DNA of 64,000 nt. Origin: an uncultured Selenomonadales bacterium (GTDB lineage Bacteria > Bacillota > Negativicutes > Acidaminococcales > Acidaminococcaceae). The translations under genes and the position numbers were made by a program. The stretch's first letter is position 1, and each line of letters begins with the position of its first letter. The DNA lies in assembly GCA_900314855.1 (NCBI GenBank), contig OMWZ01000001.1, positions 1 through 64,000 of the forward strand. Reading direction: 5' to 3'. Below the pieces are notes generated by a model. The model had not been told where the DNA came from. It searched no databases and saw only the letters and a list, made by a program, of their open reading frames with translations. Shown here in pieces: positions 26,334-34,554 of the stretch.

Positions 26334-27444
26334 CGGACTGGGGGATGACCCCATTCCGGCCTGGGACGGACTGACGCCGTTTGAACGGGCGGAGCATCCC
26401 CACATGGATCGCCTGGCGGCCCAGGGGAAGTTGGAGGAAGTCAGTGTCTGCGGACAGGATCTCGTGCCGGGCAGCCTGACCTGCATCCTGCGCCTGCTCG
26501 GCGTACCGAAGGAAAAAATTCCCGCGAACCGGGCTTATCTGGAACTGCTGGCCGAGGGACGCGACGTTTCGGAATACGAAATGGTCCTGCGCTGCAACGT
26601 CATTTCCCAGGACAGCGCCGGCCGGCTCGTTTCTTTCAACGGTATGGGGCTGACGCCCCGCGAGCTGAGGGAAATCGCCGGGCTTTTCAACCACTTTGCC
26701 CATACCATCGAATTCCTGCATCTTTCCGATTACCGCAACCTGCTTATCATGAACCGCAAAAAAGCCGTCCTTGATGTACTGACGGCGCCGCCCCACGAGA
26801 GCATGGGCATGGTGGTGGATGATTTGCTGGCGGACTTGAAGGCCGCGTCCCTGGAGATGAAAGTCTTTACACAAGAGGCGGACCGCCTGCTGCAAAAATA
26901 CAGCCGCAACGACTTGCGTTACCGCCTCTATCCCTGGGGAGCCTCGTGCCGGACGGAATTTCCTTCGTTCCGGACCCTTCACGGCATGGACGGAGCCCTG
27001 GTGGGGCAGACGGAAATCGTGCGTGGCATCGGCAAGGCCCTGGGCATGGAAGTCCCGCCCCTGCAGTACTGTACGGCCGATATCGACACGGACGTGCGGG
27101 AGAAACTTGCCGTCACGCGCCGCATGTTGGCACGCTATCCTTTCGTGATGACCCATTTCAACGGGACGGATGAAGCGGCGCACCGTCACGATTACGAGGG
27201 CAAGGCCCGGTTTATTTCCCGCATTGACCGGGAATTCCTGGGACCTTTGCTGGAGCGCGGGACGGATTCCCTGCAGATTGTAATCTGCGGCGACCATGTG
27301 ACCAGCAGTGTCACGGGACGCCACACGCGGGGCAAGGGGCCGGTCCTGTCGGCCTGGATTAGCGGGACAGGGACAGCGGCACCCGTCAGGGGGGATGACG
27401 ATCTCCTGGAGTTTATAAGGAAGGTGGGTAAACAAAATGGCTAA
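26302..27444 (+). CDS. ApgM-like alkaline-phosphatase-superfamily phosphomutase/kinase in the B12 operon
   Basis: 380 aa protein of the archaeal-type cofactor-independent phosphoglycerate mutase family (COG3635), which includes proteins annotated as proposed homoserine kinases. The metal and phosphoryl sites are visible: Asp11 (IDGLGDDPIP), the nucleophile candidate Ser58 (LVPGSLTCILRLLG), Asp290/His294 (FNGTDEAAHRHD), Asp331-His332 (CGDHVTSS) and His341. It overlaps cobD by 32 nt and cbiP by 8 nt, so it is fixed within the pathway. Inference: it supplies L-threonine phosphate to CobD, or removes a phosphate in nucleotide-loop assembly; the former is favoured because cobC is present elsewhere. 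Confidence 0.72.
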   Translation: MYARSLLVLIDGLGDDPIPAWDGLTPFERAEHPHMDRLAAQGKLEEVSVCGQDLVPGSLTCILRLLGVPKEKIPANRAYLELLAEGRDVSEYEMVLRCNVISQDSAGRLVSFNGMGLTPRELREIAGLFNHFAHTIEFLHLSDYRNLLIMNRKKAVLDVLTAPPHESMGMVVDDLLADLKAASLEMKVFTQEADRLLQKYSRNDLRYRLYPWGASCRTEFPSFRTLHGMDGALVGQTEIVRGIGKALGMEVPPLQYCTADIDTDVREKLAVTRRMLARYPFVMTHFNGTDEAAHRHDYEGKARFISRIDREFLGPLLERGTDSLQIVICGDHVTSSVTGRHTRGKGPVLSAWISGTGTAAPVRGDDDLLEFIRKVGKQNG

Positions 27445-28969
27445 AGCAATCATGGTGCAAGGAACGATGTCCAATGCGGGCAAGAGCCTCGTCACGGCGG
27501 GGTTGTGCCGTGTCCTGCATCAGGCGGGATATAAGGTGGCACCCTTTAAATCGCAGAATATGGCGTTGAATTCCTTCATTACCGTCCAAGGGGCGGAGAT
27601 GGGGCGGGCCCAGGTCGTGCAGGCCGAAGCAGCCGGCATCGAGCCGGACGTACGCATGAATCCTATCCTGCTGAAGCCGACCAGCGACAGTGGGTCCCAG
27701 GTCATCGTCAACGGAAAAGCCATCGGCACGATGCCCGCCGTGGAATATTACCGGTATAAAAAGAATCTCGTCCCGGATATCCAGAAAGCCTTTGACTCCC
27801 TGAGCGCCGAGAACGACGTCATTGTCATTGAAGGCGCCGGCAGCCCGGCGGAAATCAACCTGAAGGACCAGGATATCGTCAACATGGGCATGGCCCGCAT
27901 GGCCAAGGCGCCCGTCCTGCTCGTGGCCGATATTGACCGCGGCGGCGTCTTCGCGTCCGTGTACGGCACGGTCATGCTCCTCGACCCGGAAGAACGCGCC
28001 ATGATCAAAGGCATCATCATCAATAAATTCCGCGGCGACGTCCGCATCCTCCAGCCCGGCCTGGATATGCTGGAAGCCAAGACGGGCATCCCCGTCGTCG
28101 GGGTGCTGCCCATGTTGCATGTGGACATCGAGGATGAAGACAGCCTGTCGGACCGCCTGACCAAAGAAAAGTTGAAGAACGCCCTCGTCGACATTGCTGT
28201 CATCCAGGTGCCGCGCATGTCGAACTATACCGATTTCAACGCGCTGGAAATCCTGGACGGCGTCAGTGTGCGCTACGTCCGTACCGTCGAGGAGCTGGGC
28301 AGCCCCGACATGATCCTGCTGCCGGGGACGAAAAATACCATCGACGACCTGAAGTGGATGCGGCAGAATGGCATCGAGGCGGCCATCCTGCACAAGGCCG
28401 CGTCCGGCACGGTCGTTTTCGGTATTTGCGGCGGTTACCAGATGCTCGGCCAGAGCCTGTCCGATCCTTATGGGTACGATTCGGGGCACAAGGGCAGCGT
28501 GATCGCCGGTATGGGCCTGCTGGACTCGAAAACGGACTTTGTCGATACGAAGCGGACCATCCAGATGAAAGGCCGTTTTGGCAAGGTGGAAGGGCTGTTC
28601 CACGGACTGTCGGGAAAGGAATTCTACGGGTATGAAATCCACAGCGGCGTGACCAGCGTGGATCCGGCCCATGCCCTGACAGAGGCCGGCCCCATCAACG
28701 AGGCGGGAGAAACTTCGGCCGAAGGCAGCCAGACCGTACGGGACAAATTCTCCGTCTACGGGACGTACATGCACGGTATTTTCGACGCCGAAGGCGTGGC
28801 GGCCACGGTGGTGGAAGCCTTGCTGGCCAAAAAGGGCCTGTCGCCGGAAGACGTGAAGGTCATCGACTACCAGGCCTACAAGGAACAGCAGTACGATTTG
28901 CTGGCCGACAGCATCCGCGAGAATCTCGATATGGATAAAGTGAAGGAAATCCTCGAAAGGGGGATTTGA
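27437..28969 (+). CDS. cbiP: Cobyric acid synthase CbiP
   Basis: Glutamine-dependent amidation of the b, d, e and g carboxylates of adenosylcobyrinate a,c-diamide. 510 aa. N-terminal ATP domain begins IMVQGTMSNAGKSLVTAGLC with FKSQNMALNS; the C-terminal glutaminase has the nucleophile in VFGICGGYQMLG and the histidine near GYEIHSG. RBS AAGGTGGG is suitably placed before ATG 27437, within the end of the previous gene. Confidence 0.93.
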   Translation: MAKAIMVQGTMSNAGKSLVTAGLCRVLHQAGYKVAPFKSQNMALNSFITVQGAEMGRAQVVQAEAAGIEPDVRMNPILLKPTSDSGSQVIVNGKAIGTMPAVEYYRYKKNLVPDIQKAFDSLSAENDVIVIEGAGSPAEINLKDQDIVNMGMARMAKAPVLLVADIDRGGVFASVYGTVMLLDPEERAMIKGIIINKFRGDVRILQPGLDMLEAKTGIPVVGVLPMLHVDIEDEDSLSDRLTKEKLKNALVDIAVIQVPRMSNYTDFNALEILDGVSVRYVRTVEELGSPDMILLPGTKNTIDDLKWMRQNGIEAAILHKAASGTVVFGICGGYQMLGQSLSDPYGYDSGHKGSVIAGMGLLDSKTDFVDTKRTIQMKGRFGKVEGLFHGLSGKEFYGYEIHSGVTSVDPAHALTEAGPINEAGETSAEGSQTVRDKFSVYGTYMHGIFDAEGVAATVVEALLAKKGLSPEDVKVIDYQAYKEQQYDLLADSIRENLDMDKVKEILERGI

Positions 28970-28977
28970 ACCATACC

Positions 28978-29538
28978 ATGACTGCGACGACAAGAATGGA
29001 TTCGATGAAAGAAAAGCTCGGCCTGGTCCACGTTTATACGGGAGAAGGAAAGGGCAAGACGACAGCCGCCATGGGACTGATCCTGCGCGCCAGCGGCCGG
29101 GGCCTGAGGGTTACGCTGCTGCAGTTCATGAAGGGACGTCCCACCGGGGAGCTCCAGGCCCTGGAGCGTCTGGAAGGGGTCCAGGTATACCGTGCCAAGG
29201 AAATGACGAAGTTCTCTTTCCAGATGACGGAGACGGAAAAAGAGGCAGTGCGGCAGCGTCATGACGCCCTCCTGCGGGATGTCATCGGCCGGTGCCGGGC
29301 AGACGGTACGGACCTGCTCGTCCTGGACGAAGCCCTGGGCGCCATGGCCACAGGCCTGCTGGATGAAGGCCTCCTGTTGGATTTCCTGGATCATAGACCA
29401 GCCCACCTGGAAGTGGTCCTGACGGGACGCAATCCGTCACCGGCCCTGCTGGAACGGGCCGATTACGTGACGGAAATGGTCAAGCGGAAACATCCCTTCG
29501 ACAAGGGCGTCCCGGCCCGGGATGGCATTGAAAAATAG
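28978..29538 (+). CDS. cobA: Cob(I)yrinic acid a,c-diamide adenosyltransferase (CobA/BtuR type)
   Basis: Transfers the adenosyl group of ATP to Co(I) corrinoids. 186 aa. The P-loop motif VYTGEGKGKTTAAMGL and LLVLDEAL are characteristic. The start is uncertain: TTG 28966 overlaps the cbiP stop but is too close to the AAAGGGGG site, so ATG 28978 is given; ATG 28996 or 29005 would also keep the domain. A second, unrelated adenosyltransferase (PduO type) lies at 56093. Confidence 0.88.
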   Translation: MTATTRMDSMKEKLGLVHVYTGEGKGKTTAAMGLILRASGRGLRVTLLQFMKGRPTGELQALERLEGVQVYRAKEMTKFSFQMTETEKEAVRQRHDALLRDVIGRCRADGTDLLVLDEALGAMATGLLDEGLLLDFLDHRPAHLEVVLTGRNPSPALLERADYVTEMVKRKHPFDKGVPARDGIEK

Positions 29539-29568
29539 GACAGTGAGTGGACGAAAGAGGTAAAAGGA

Positions 29569-30219
29569 ATGAATCTGGAAAATGTTCTCCCCATGGATAT
29601 TGAAAAACGCAGTTTTGAAATCATTACGGAGGAACTGGGACAGCTGAAACTCGACCCGGAAAAGGAAAGCATTATCAAGCGGGTCATCCACACGTCGGCC
29701 GATTTTGATTACGCCCGGACGCTGCGCTTCAGCGAAGGCGTGGTGGAGCAGACCCTGGAAATCCTGAAAAAGGGCGGGTTCACCATTGTGACAGATACGA
29801 ACATGGCCCGGACGGGAATCAATCGATCGGCCCTGATGAAACTGGGCGGCAAGGCCGAATGTTTTATGTCCGACCCAGACGTGGCGGCTCGCGCCAAAGA
29901 AGCGCACAGCACGCGTGCCGCGGCCTGCATGGAAAAGGCGGCGTCCCTGGAGGGACCGGTCCTTATCGCCGTAGGCAACGCGCCGACCGCCTTGGTTCGC
30001 CTGGATGAACTGATCCGGGAAGGGAAAATCAAACCGGCCCTCGTCATCGGTGTCCCCGTAGGCTTCGTCAATGTGGTCCAGTCCAAGGAAATCATTATGC
30101 GGAGCGGCGTGCCCTACATCGTCGCCGTGGGCCGAAAAGGCGGCAGTAACGTGGCGGCGGCCATTTGCAACGCCCTGATGTACAAGCTCACGTCGGCGGC
30201 CCAAAAGAACCGCCAGTAA
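29569..30219 (+). CDS. cbiC: Cobalt-precorrin-8 methylmutase CbiC
   Basis: Moves the methyl group from C11 to C12, giving cobyrinic acid. 216 aa, as in the family. The conserved histidine lies in RVIHTSADFDYA (His43); the FTIVTDTNMARTGI and VGNAPTAL segments are typical. RBS GAAAGAGG is 8 nt before the ATG. It is the last gene of the operon, although it acts mid-pathway; a large hairpin follows. Confidence 0.92.
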   Translation: MNLENVLPMDIEKRSFEIITEELGQLKLDPEKESIIKRVIHTSADFDYARTLRFSEGVVEQTLEILKKGGFTIVTDTNMARTGINRSALMKLGGKAECFMSDPDVAARAKEAHSTRAAACMEKAASLEGPVLIAVGNAPTALVRLDELIREGKIKPALVIGVPVGFVNVVQSKEIIMRSGVPYIVAVGRKGGSNVAAAICNALMYKLTSAAQKNRQ

Positions 30220-30315
30220 GGAGCGGTGGCGCGAACCTCCTCTGTGGGAGGCTGTGGCGCCGCCGGACGGCACAATCTGTCTTCCAGCCGGAAGACAGAT
30301 TGTGCCGATTTCTTT
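30220..30315 (+). terminator. Hairpin pair ending the cobalamin operon
   Basis: Two stems follow cbiC: first GGCGCGAACCTCC paired with GGAGGCTGTGGCGCC, then an 18-bp perfect stem (30268-30285 with 30290-30307, loop AGCC). Only a weak T-rich tail (GATTTCTTT) follows, but the stability makes termination or 3'-end protection likely. Confidence 0.7.
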
Positions 30316-30324
30316 AATTCCCGG

Positions 30325-30353
30325 TTGAGAAAGGCCGGCGGCGGTGTTATAAT
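30325..30353 (+). promoter_or_regulatory. Promoter of the Fe(III)-type ABC operon
   Basis: TTGAGA (30325-30330), 17 bp, TATAAT (30348-30353) with TGT before the -10. The leader to the first gene is ~115 nt. No clear Fur-type 19-bp palindrome was recognised. Confidence 0.7.
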
Positions 30354-30475
30354 GGCATGTAGGGAATTGACGGAAAATTTAAAAATGTAGTACAAATTTT
30401 ACATCCATTTTACAGTATGGACAACAGCGGCCCCTGGATGGAGAGGGAGCCGCGAGTACATGGGAGGCGAAACAC

Positions 30476-31519
30476 ATGCGTAGAAAAACTTTCTTTTTGG
30501 CGGCAGGAACCATGCTTTCCCTGGCGGCCCTTCTGGGCGGCTGCGGCGGGGACAAAAAAGAGGCGGCGAAGGACGCCGGCGGCAAGGAACTGACGGTCTA
30601 TACGGCCCGCAGTGAAAGCCTGAATAACGCAGTCATCCAGAACTTCGAGAAGGATACGGGCATCAAGGTCAACGTCGTCGTTGCCGGTACGGGCGAAGTG
30701 GTCAAGCGCGTCGCGTCGGAGAAGAACAACCCCCTGGGAGACGTCCTGTGGGCCGGCAGCGAGGCGATGCTGGCTTCCAAGGCGGATCTCTTTGAAAAGT
30801 ACGTATCCAAGGAAAACGACAAGATGATGCCGGAATTCCGGAATACGACGGGATACTTTACGCCGGCTTTTTCGGATCCGACGGTCTTTATCGTCAACAA
30901 GAAGTTGAAGGGGACCATGAAGATCGAAGGCTTCGCGGATCTTCTGAACCCGTCCCTCAAGGGGAAGATTTCCTTCGGCGATCCCGTCAATTCCTCGTCG
31001 GCCTTCCAGTCCCTGGTCTGCATGCTCTATGACATGGGCGAGGGAGATCCTTTCAGTTCCAAGGCGTGGGATTACACGGACAAGTTCTTGAAACAGCTGA
31101 ATGGCAAGATGGCCAACAGCTCCAGCCAGGTCTATAAGGGCGTGGCAGGAGGCGAATACGTCGTGGGCCTGACCTGGGAAGACCCGGCGGCCAATCTCGT
31201 GAAGAGCGGCGCCGACGTGGAAGTCGTCTTCCCGAAGGAGGGCGCCCTCTATGCCCCGCAGTCCGTCCAGATTATCAAGAATTGCAAACATCCGGACAAC
31301 GCGAAGAAATTCGTGGACTATATGCTTTCGGAAAAGGTGCAGAACCTCGTCGGGACGACACTGACGGTCCGTCCGCTGCGTCAGGGCGCGAAACTGGCTG
31401 ATTACATGACCCCGGCCGACAAGATCAAACTGGCGCCGAAGTTCAACGAAAAGTGGGTTTCCGAAAATAAGGAAAAATTCACGAAGACCTTTACGGAACA
31501 TCTGGAAAAGACCCTGTGA
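30476..31519 (+). CDS. ABC importer substrate-binding lipoprotein, FbpA/iron(III) type
   Basis: Extracytoplasmic solute-binding protein of the Fe3+/polyamine-phosphonate type, 347 aa, with a lipoprotein signal peptide (LLGGC, Cys23). Mature features LTVYTARSES, GTGEVVKRV and the TPAFSDPTVFIVNKK segment fit FbpA/AfuA-like proteins. RBS GGGAGGCG precedes the ATG. It is followed by its own hairpin terminator, then by the ATPase and permease genes, an arrangement that would give surplus binding protein. Iron is the best guess; 2-aminoethylphosphonate or another anion is possible. Confidence 0.82.
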   Translation: MRRKTFFLAAGTMLSLAALLGGCGGDKKEAAKDAGGKELTVYTARSESLNNAVIQNFEKDTGIKVNVVVAGTGEVVKRVASEKNNPLGDVLWAGSEAMLASKADLFEKYVSKENDKMMPEFRNTTGYFTPAFSDPTVFIVNKKLKGTMKIEGFADLLNPSLKGKISFGDPVNSSSAFQSLVCMLYDMGEGDPFSSKAWDYTDKFLKQLNGKMANSSSQVYKGVAGGEYVVGLTWEDPAANLVKSGADVEVVFPKEGALYAPQSVQIIKNCKHPDNAKKFVDYMLSEKVQNLVGTTLTVRPLRQGAKLADYMTPADKIKLAPKFNEKWVSENKEKFTKTFTEHLEKTL

Positions 31520-31541
31520 CCTTTTTCCAACAGCAAGACGG

Positions 31542-31571
31542 AATAGCGCCAAGTTCCTTGGCGCTATTTTT
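31542..31571 (+). terminator. Intra-operon terminator/attenuator
   Basis: AATAGCGCCAAG and CTTGGCGCTATT form a perfect 12-bp stem with a tiny loop, followed by TTT. It lies between the binding-protein gene and the ATPase gene, probably lowering downstream expression. Confidence 0.85.
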
Positions 31572-31625
31572 GTCGCAGGACACGACACGGGCCAACCCCG
31601 GACACAACACACTAGGAGTGATGGT

Positions 31626-32759
31626 ATGAGCGTATCCATTGACATTGACAACGTCGTCAAGAAATTTGGTGAAAACACGGTAATCAAGGGCCTGTCCCTT
31701 CACATCCGGCCGGGGGAGTTCTTTACCCTGTTGGGGCCGTCGGGGTGCGGAAAAACGACACTGCTCCGCATGATTATCGGTTTCCACTCGATTGAGGGAG
31801 GTACGATTTCCGTTGACCATACGGTCATCAATGACATTCCCGTCAACCGCCGCAATATGGGCATGGTTTTCCAGAACTACGCCATCTTTCCGCATATGTC
31901 CGTGGCGGAAAATGTCGCCTTCGGCCTGAAACAGCGGAACGTGCCCAAAGAGCAGCGGGCCGCCATGGTTGACGAAATCCTGAAGATTGTCAAAATCGAC
32001 CACCTGAAAGACCGCATGCCGACCCAAATGTCCGGCGGGCAGCAGCAGCGCGTGGCCCTGGCCCGCGCTATCGTCATCCATCCGCAGGTACTGCTCATGG
32101 ACGAACCGCTGTCCAACCTGGATGCGAAACTGCGCGTGGAGATGCGCAACGCCATTAAACACATCCAGCAGCAGATCGGCATTACGACGGTCTACGTTAC
32201 CCATGACCAGGAAGAAGCCCTGGCCGTGTCGGACCGCATCGCCGTCATGCACGACGGCGTGATCCAGCAGGTCGGCACGCCGCAGTTCATTTACCAGCGG
32301 CCGGCCAACCGGTTCGTGTCCAACTTCATCGGCTTGTCGAACTTCTTCCCGGGACGGCTCTTTGCCGAAGGGTCGCGGGCAGGCATTGATTTCGGCTCGT
32401 ACCGCGAATGCCTGGATAACCTGGACGTGACGCCGGCAGGGAAGGCAAGCCTGGCGGACGCGCAGGGGCTGCCCGTGACCATTGCCGTGCGGCCCGAAGA
32501 GTTCGTCATCGACCAGGCGGGGCAGGAAGGGCTGGACGCGACGGTCCGGAGTTCCGTCTTCCTCGGCATTTCGACGCATTATTTCATGACCCTGCCCGAT
32601 GACCGGGAAATCGAAGTCATCAAGCCCTCCGACGCGGGGTCCATTATCCCGAACGGGACGGCGGTTAAGCTGCGGGTGGATCCGACGCGGATCAATGTGT
32701 TTACGGAAGATGGGTCCCGGACTTTGATCCGGGCCTCCGAGGACGGTGAGCGCACATGA
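31626..32759 (+). CDS. ABC importer ATP-binding protein, FbpC/PotA type
   Basis: ATPase subunit, 377 aa. Walker A GPSGCGKTT, Q-loop MVFQNYAIFP, signature MSGGQQQRVALARA, Walker B VLLMDEPLSNLD and switch TVYVTHDQEEA are intact, followed by a C-terminal TOBE-type domain (about 285-377). The order binding protein-ATPase-permease and the length fit the ferric/polyamine class. RBS AGGAGTGATGG precedes the ATG. It overlaps the permease gene by 4 nt. Confidence 0.88.
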   Translation: MSVSIDIDNVVKKFGENTVIKGLSLHIRPGEFFTLLGPSGCGKTTLLRMIIGFHSIEGGTISVDHTVINDIPVNRRNMGMVFQNYAIFPHMSVAENVAFGLKQRNVPKEQRAAMVDEILKIVKIDHLKDRMPTQMSGGQQQRVALARAIVIHPQVLLMDEPLSNLDAKLRVEMRNAIKHIQQQIGITTVYVTHDQEEALAVSDRIAVMHDGVIQQVGTPQFIYQRPANRFVSNFIGLSNFFPGRLFAEGSRAGIDFGSYRECLDNLDVTPAGKASLADAQGLPVTIAVRPEEFVIDQAGQEGLDATVRSSVFLGISTHYFMTLPDDREIEVIKPSDAGSIIPNGTAVKLRVDPTRINVFTEDGSRTLIRASEDGERT

Positions 32760-34417
32760 AGATACTGCAGCGGAAACCGTCCCTCTGGACTCTCTTTACC
32801 CTGGCGCTTCTGGCCTTTTTCGTCCTTTTCGTAGTCTATCCGCTCTTTTTGATCCTGTACCAGAGCGTCATCGACCCTGTCCATCACCAGGTCACCCTGG
32901 ACTATTTTTACAAATTCTTTGGCCGCAAGTTCTACTGGATTACCCTGGTCCACAGCTTCGCCGTAACCATCTGCGCCACGGTCGTAGCGGCCGCCATCGG
33001 GCTGCCCATGGCCTATGTGCTGCGCAGCTACAGGATTCCCTTCAGCAAGTATGTCAATATCCTGATTGTCATTTCCTATTTGTCGCCACCTTTTATCGGC
33101 GCCTACGCGTGGATCCAGCTGTTGGGGCGGAATGGCTTCTTCACGAAAATCATCAACAGCCTGTTCGACCTGCATTTCGGGGGCATCTATGGCTTCTCGG
33201 GCATTGTCCTCGTCTTTTCCCTCCAGTCTTTCCCCCTGATTTATATGTACGTGTCGGGAGCGCTGAAGAATCTGGACAACTCCCTGAACGAAGCTGCGGA
33301 AAGCCTGGGCTGCAACGCTTTCCAGCGGGTGACGGGCATCATCCTGCCCCTGGTCATGCCGTCCCTTCTGGCCGGCTCCCTGTTGGTTTTCATGCGCGTC
33401 TTCTCTGATTTCGGGACGCCCATGCTCATTGGCGAAGGCTATAAGACCTTCCCGGTTTTGATCTATACCCAGTTTATGGGTGAAGTGAGTACGGACGACC
33501 ACTTTGCGGCGTCGCTCTGCGTCATTGTCGTCGTCATCACGTTGTTCCTGTTCTTCCTGCAGCGGTTGCTGGCCAAGCATTATTCCTACGCTATGACGGC
33601 CTTGAAACCCATGCAGGCCGTGCCGGCGAAGGGTCTGGAAAAGGTGTTTGCCTACCTGTTCGTCTACGGCGTCTGCTTCATTGCCATGCTGCCGCAGCTG
33701 ACAGTTATCTTCACGTCCTTCCTGGAAACGGTGGGAGGCGCCGTCTATACAGGCCGTTTTTCTCTCATGAACTATGAGAACACGCTGCTTTCGAAGGACA
33801 ACCTGTCCGTTTTCAACACGTACGCCTTCGGCCTGGCGGCCATTCTGCTCGTCGTTGTCCTGGGAATCCTCATTTCCTATCTGACGGCGCGCAAGCCGTC
33901 GGTCCTGACCAATCTCCTGGATACGCTGACCATGTTCCCGTATATTATCCCCGGTTCCGTCCTCGGGATTGCGCTGCTGTCGGGCTTCAACTCCGGCGCC
34001 CTCGTCTTGAGCGGCACGGCCCTGATCATTATCATTTCCCTGACCATCCGGCGCATGCCCTATACCATCCGGTCGAGCACGGCCATCATTTCCCAGATCA
34101 GCCCCAGTGTGGAAGAGGCGGCGATCAGCCTTGGCGCCAGTGAATTCAAGACCTTCCGGAAAATCATGGTTCCCATGATGCTGCCCGGCGTGCTGGCCGG
34201 CGCCATCATGAGCTGGATTACCCTGATCAGTGAGCTCAGCTCCAGCATCATCCTGTACACGACCCATACCATGACACTGACCGTGGCCATTTACGCCGAG
34301 GTCATCCGCAGCAATTTCGGCAACGCGGCGGCCTACTCGACGATCCTGACGCTCACGTCCATCGTGTCCCTCTTGCTCTTCTTCCGCGTCACGCACAACG
34401 AAGATATCAGCGTCTGA
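32756..34417 (+). CDS. ABC importer permease, FbpB type (two fused permease domains)
   Basis: Inner-membrane permease of 553 aa with two MetI-like domains in one chain and about twelve helices. Each half carries an EAA loop: EAAESLGCNAFQRVTGIILP (first) and EAAISLGASEFKTFRKIMVP (second). Fused permeases are usual for FbpB-like ferric importers. ATGA overlap with the ATPase gene. No clear terminator follows. Confidence 0.88.
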   Translation: MKILQRKPSLWTLFTLALLAFFVLFVVYPLFLILYQSVIDPVHHQVTLDYFYKFFGRKFYWITLVHSFAVTICATVVAAAIGLPMAYVLRSYRIPFSKYVNILIVISYLSPPFIGAYAWIQLLGRNGFFTKIINSLFDLHFGGIYGFSGIVLVFSLQSFPLIYMYVSGALKNLDNSLNEAAESLGCNAFQRVTGIILPLVMPSLLAGSLLVFMRVFSDFGTPMLIGEGYKTFPVLIYTQFMGEVSTDDHFAASLCVIVVVITLFLFFLQRLLAKHYSYAMTALKPMQAVPAKGLEKVFAYLFVYGVCFIAMLPQLTVIFTSFLETVGGAVYTGRFSLMNYENTLLSKDNLSVFNTYAFGLAAILLVVVLGILISYLTARKPSVLTNLLDTLTMFPYIIPGSVLGIALLSGFNSGALVLSGTALIIIISLTIRRMPYTIRSSTAIISQISPSVEEAAISLGASEFKTFRKIMVPMMLPGVLAGAIMSWITLISELSSSIILYTTHTMTLTVAIYAEVIRSNFGNAAAYSTILTLTSIVSLLLFFRVTHNEDISV

Positions 34418-34458
34418 CGGATTCCGGCGGGAAAAACTGCCACAAGGAAGAAAAAATG

Positions 34459-34513
34459 TGTTATAATAACTTGATATTAACTTGGTATCAAGTCGGACAT
34501 TCAGGTTAGCGTC
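34459..34513 (+). promoter_or_regulatory. Nitroreductase promoter with palindromic operator
   Basis: An extended -10 (TGTTATAAT, TATAAT at 34462-34467) is followed by the inverted repeat ACTTGATA (34469-34476) / TATCAAGT (34486-34493), which also reads as direct repeats ACTTGATAT and ACTTGGTAT 12 bp apart. It covers the expected transcript start, so a repressor site (MarR-like in style) is likely. GTTAGCGTC follows at 34505-34513. Confidence 0.6.
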
Positions 34514-34554
34514 AGAATATGCCCCGCAGCCAGGGGCCTTTGGAGGTATGGAAA

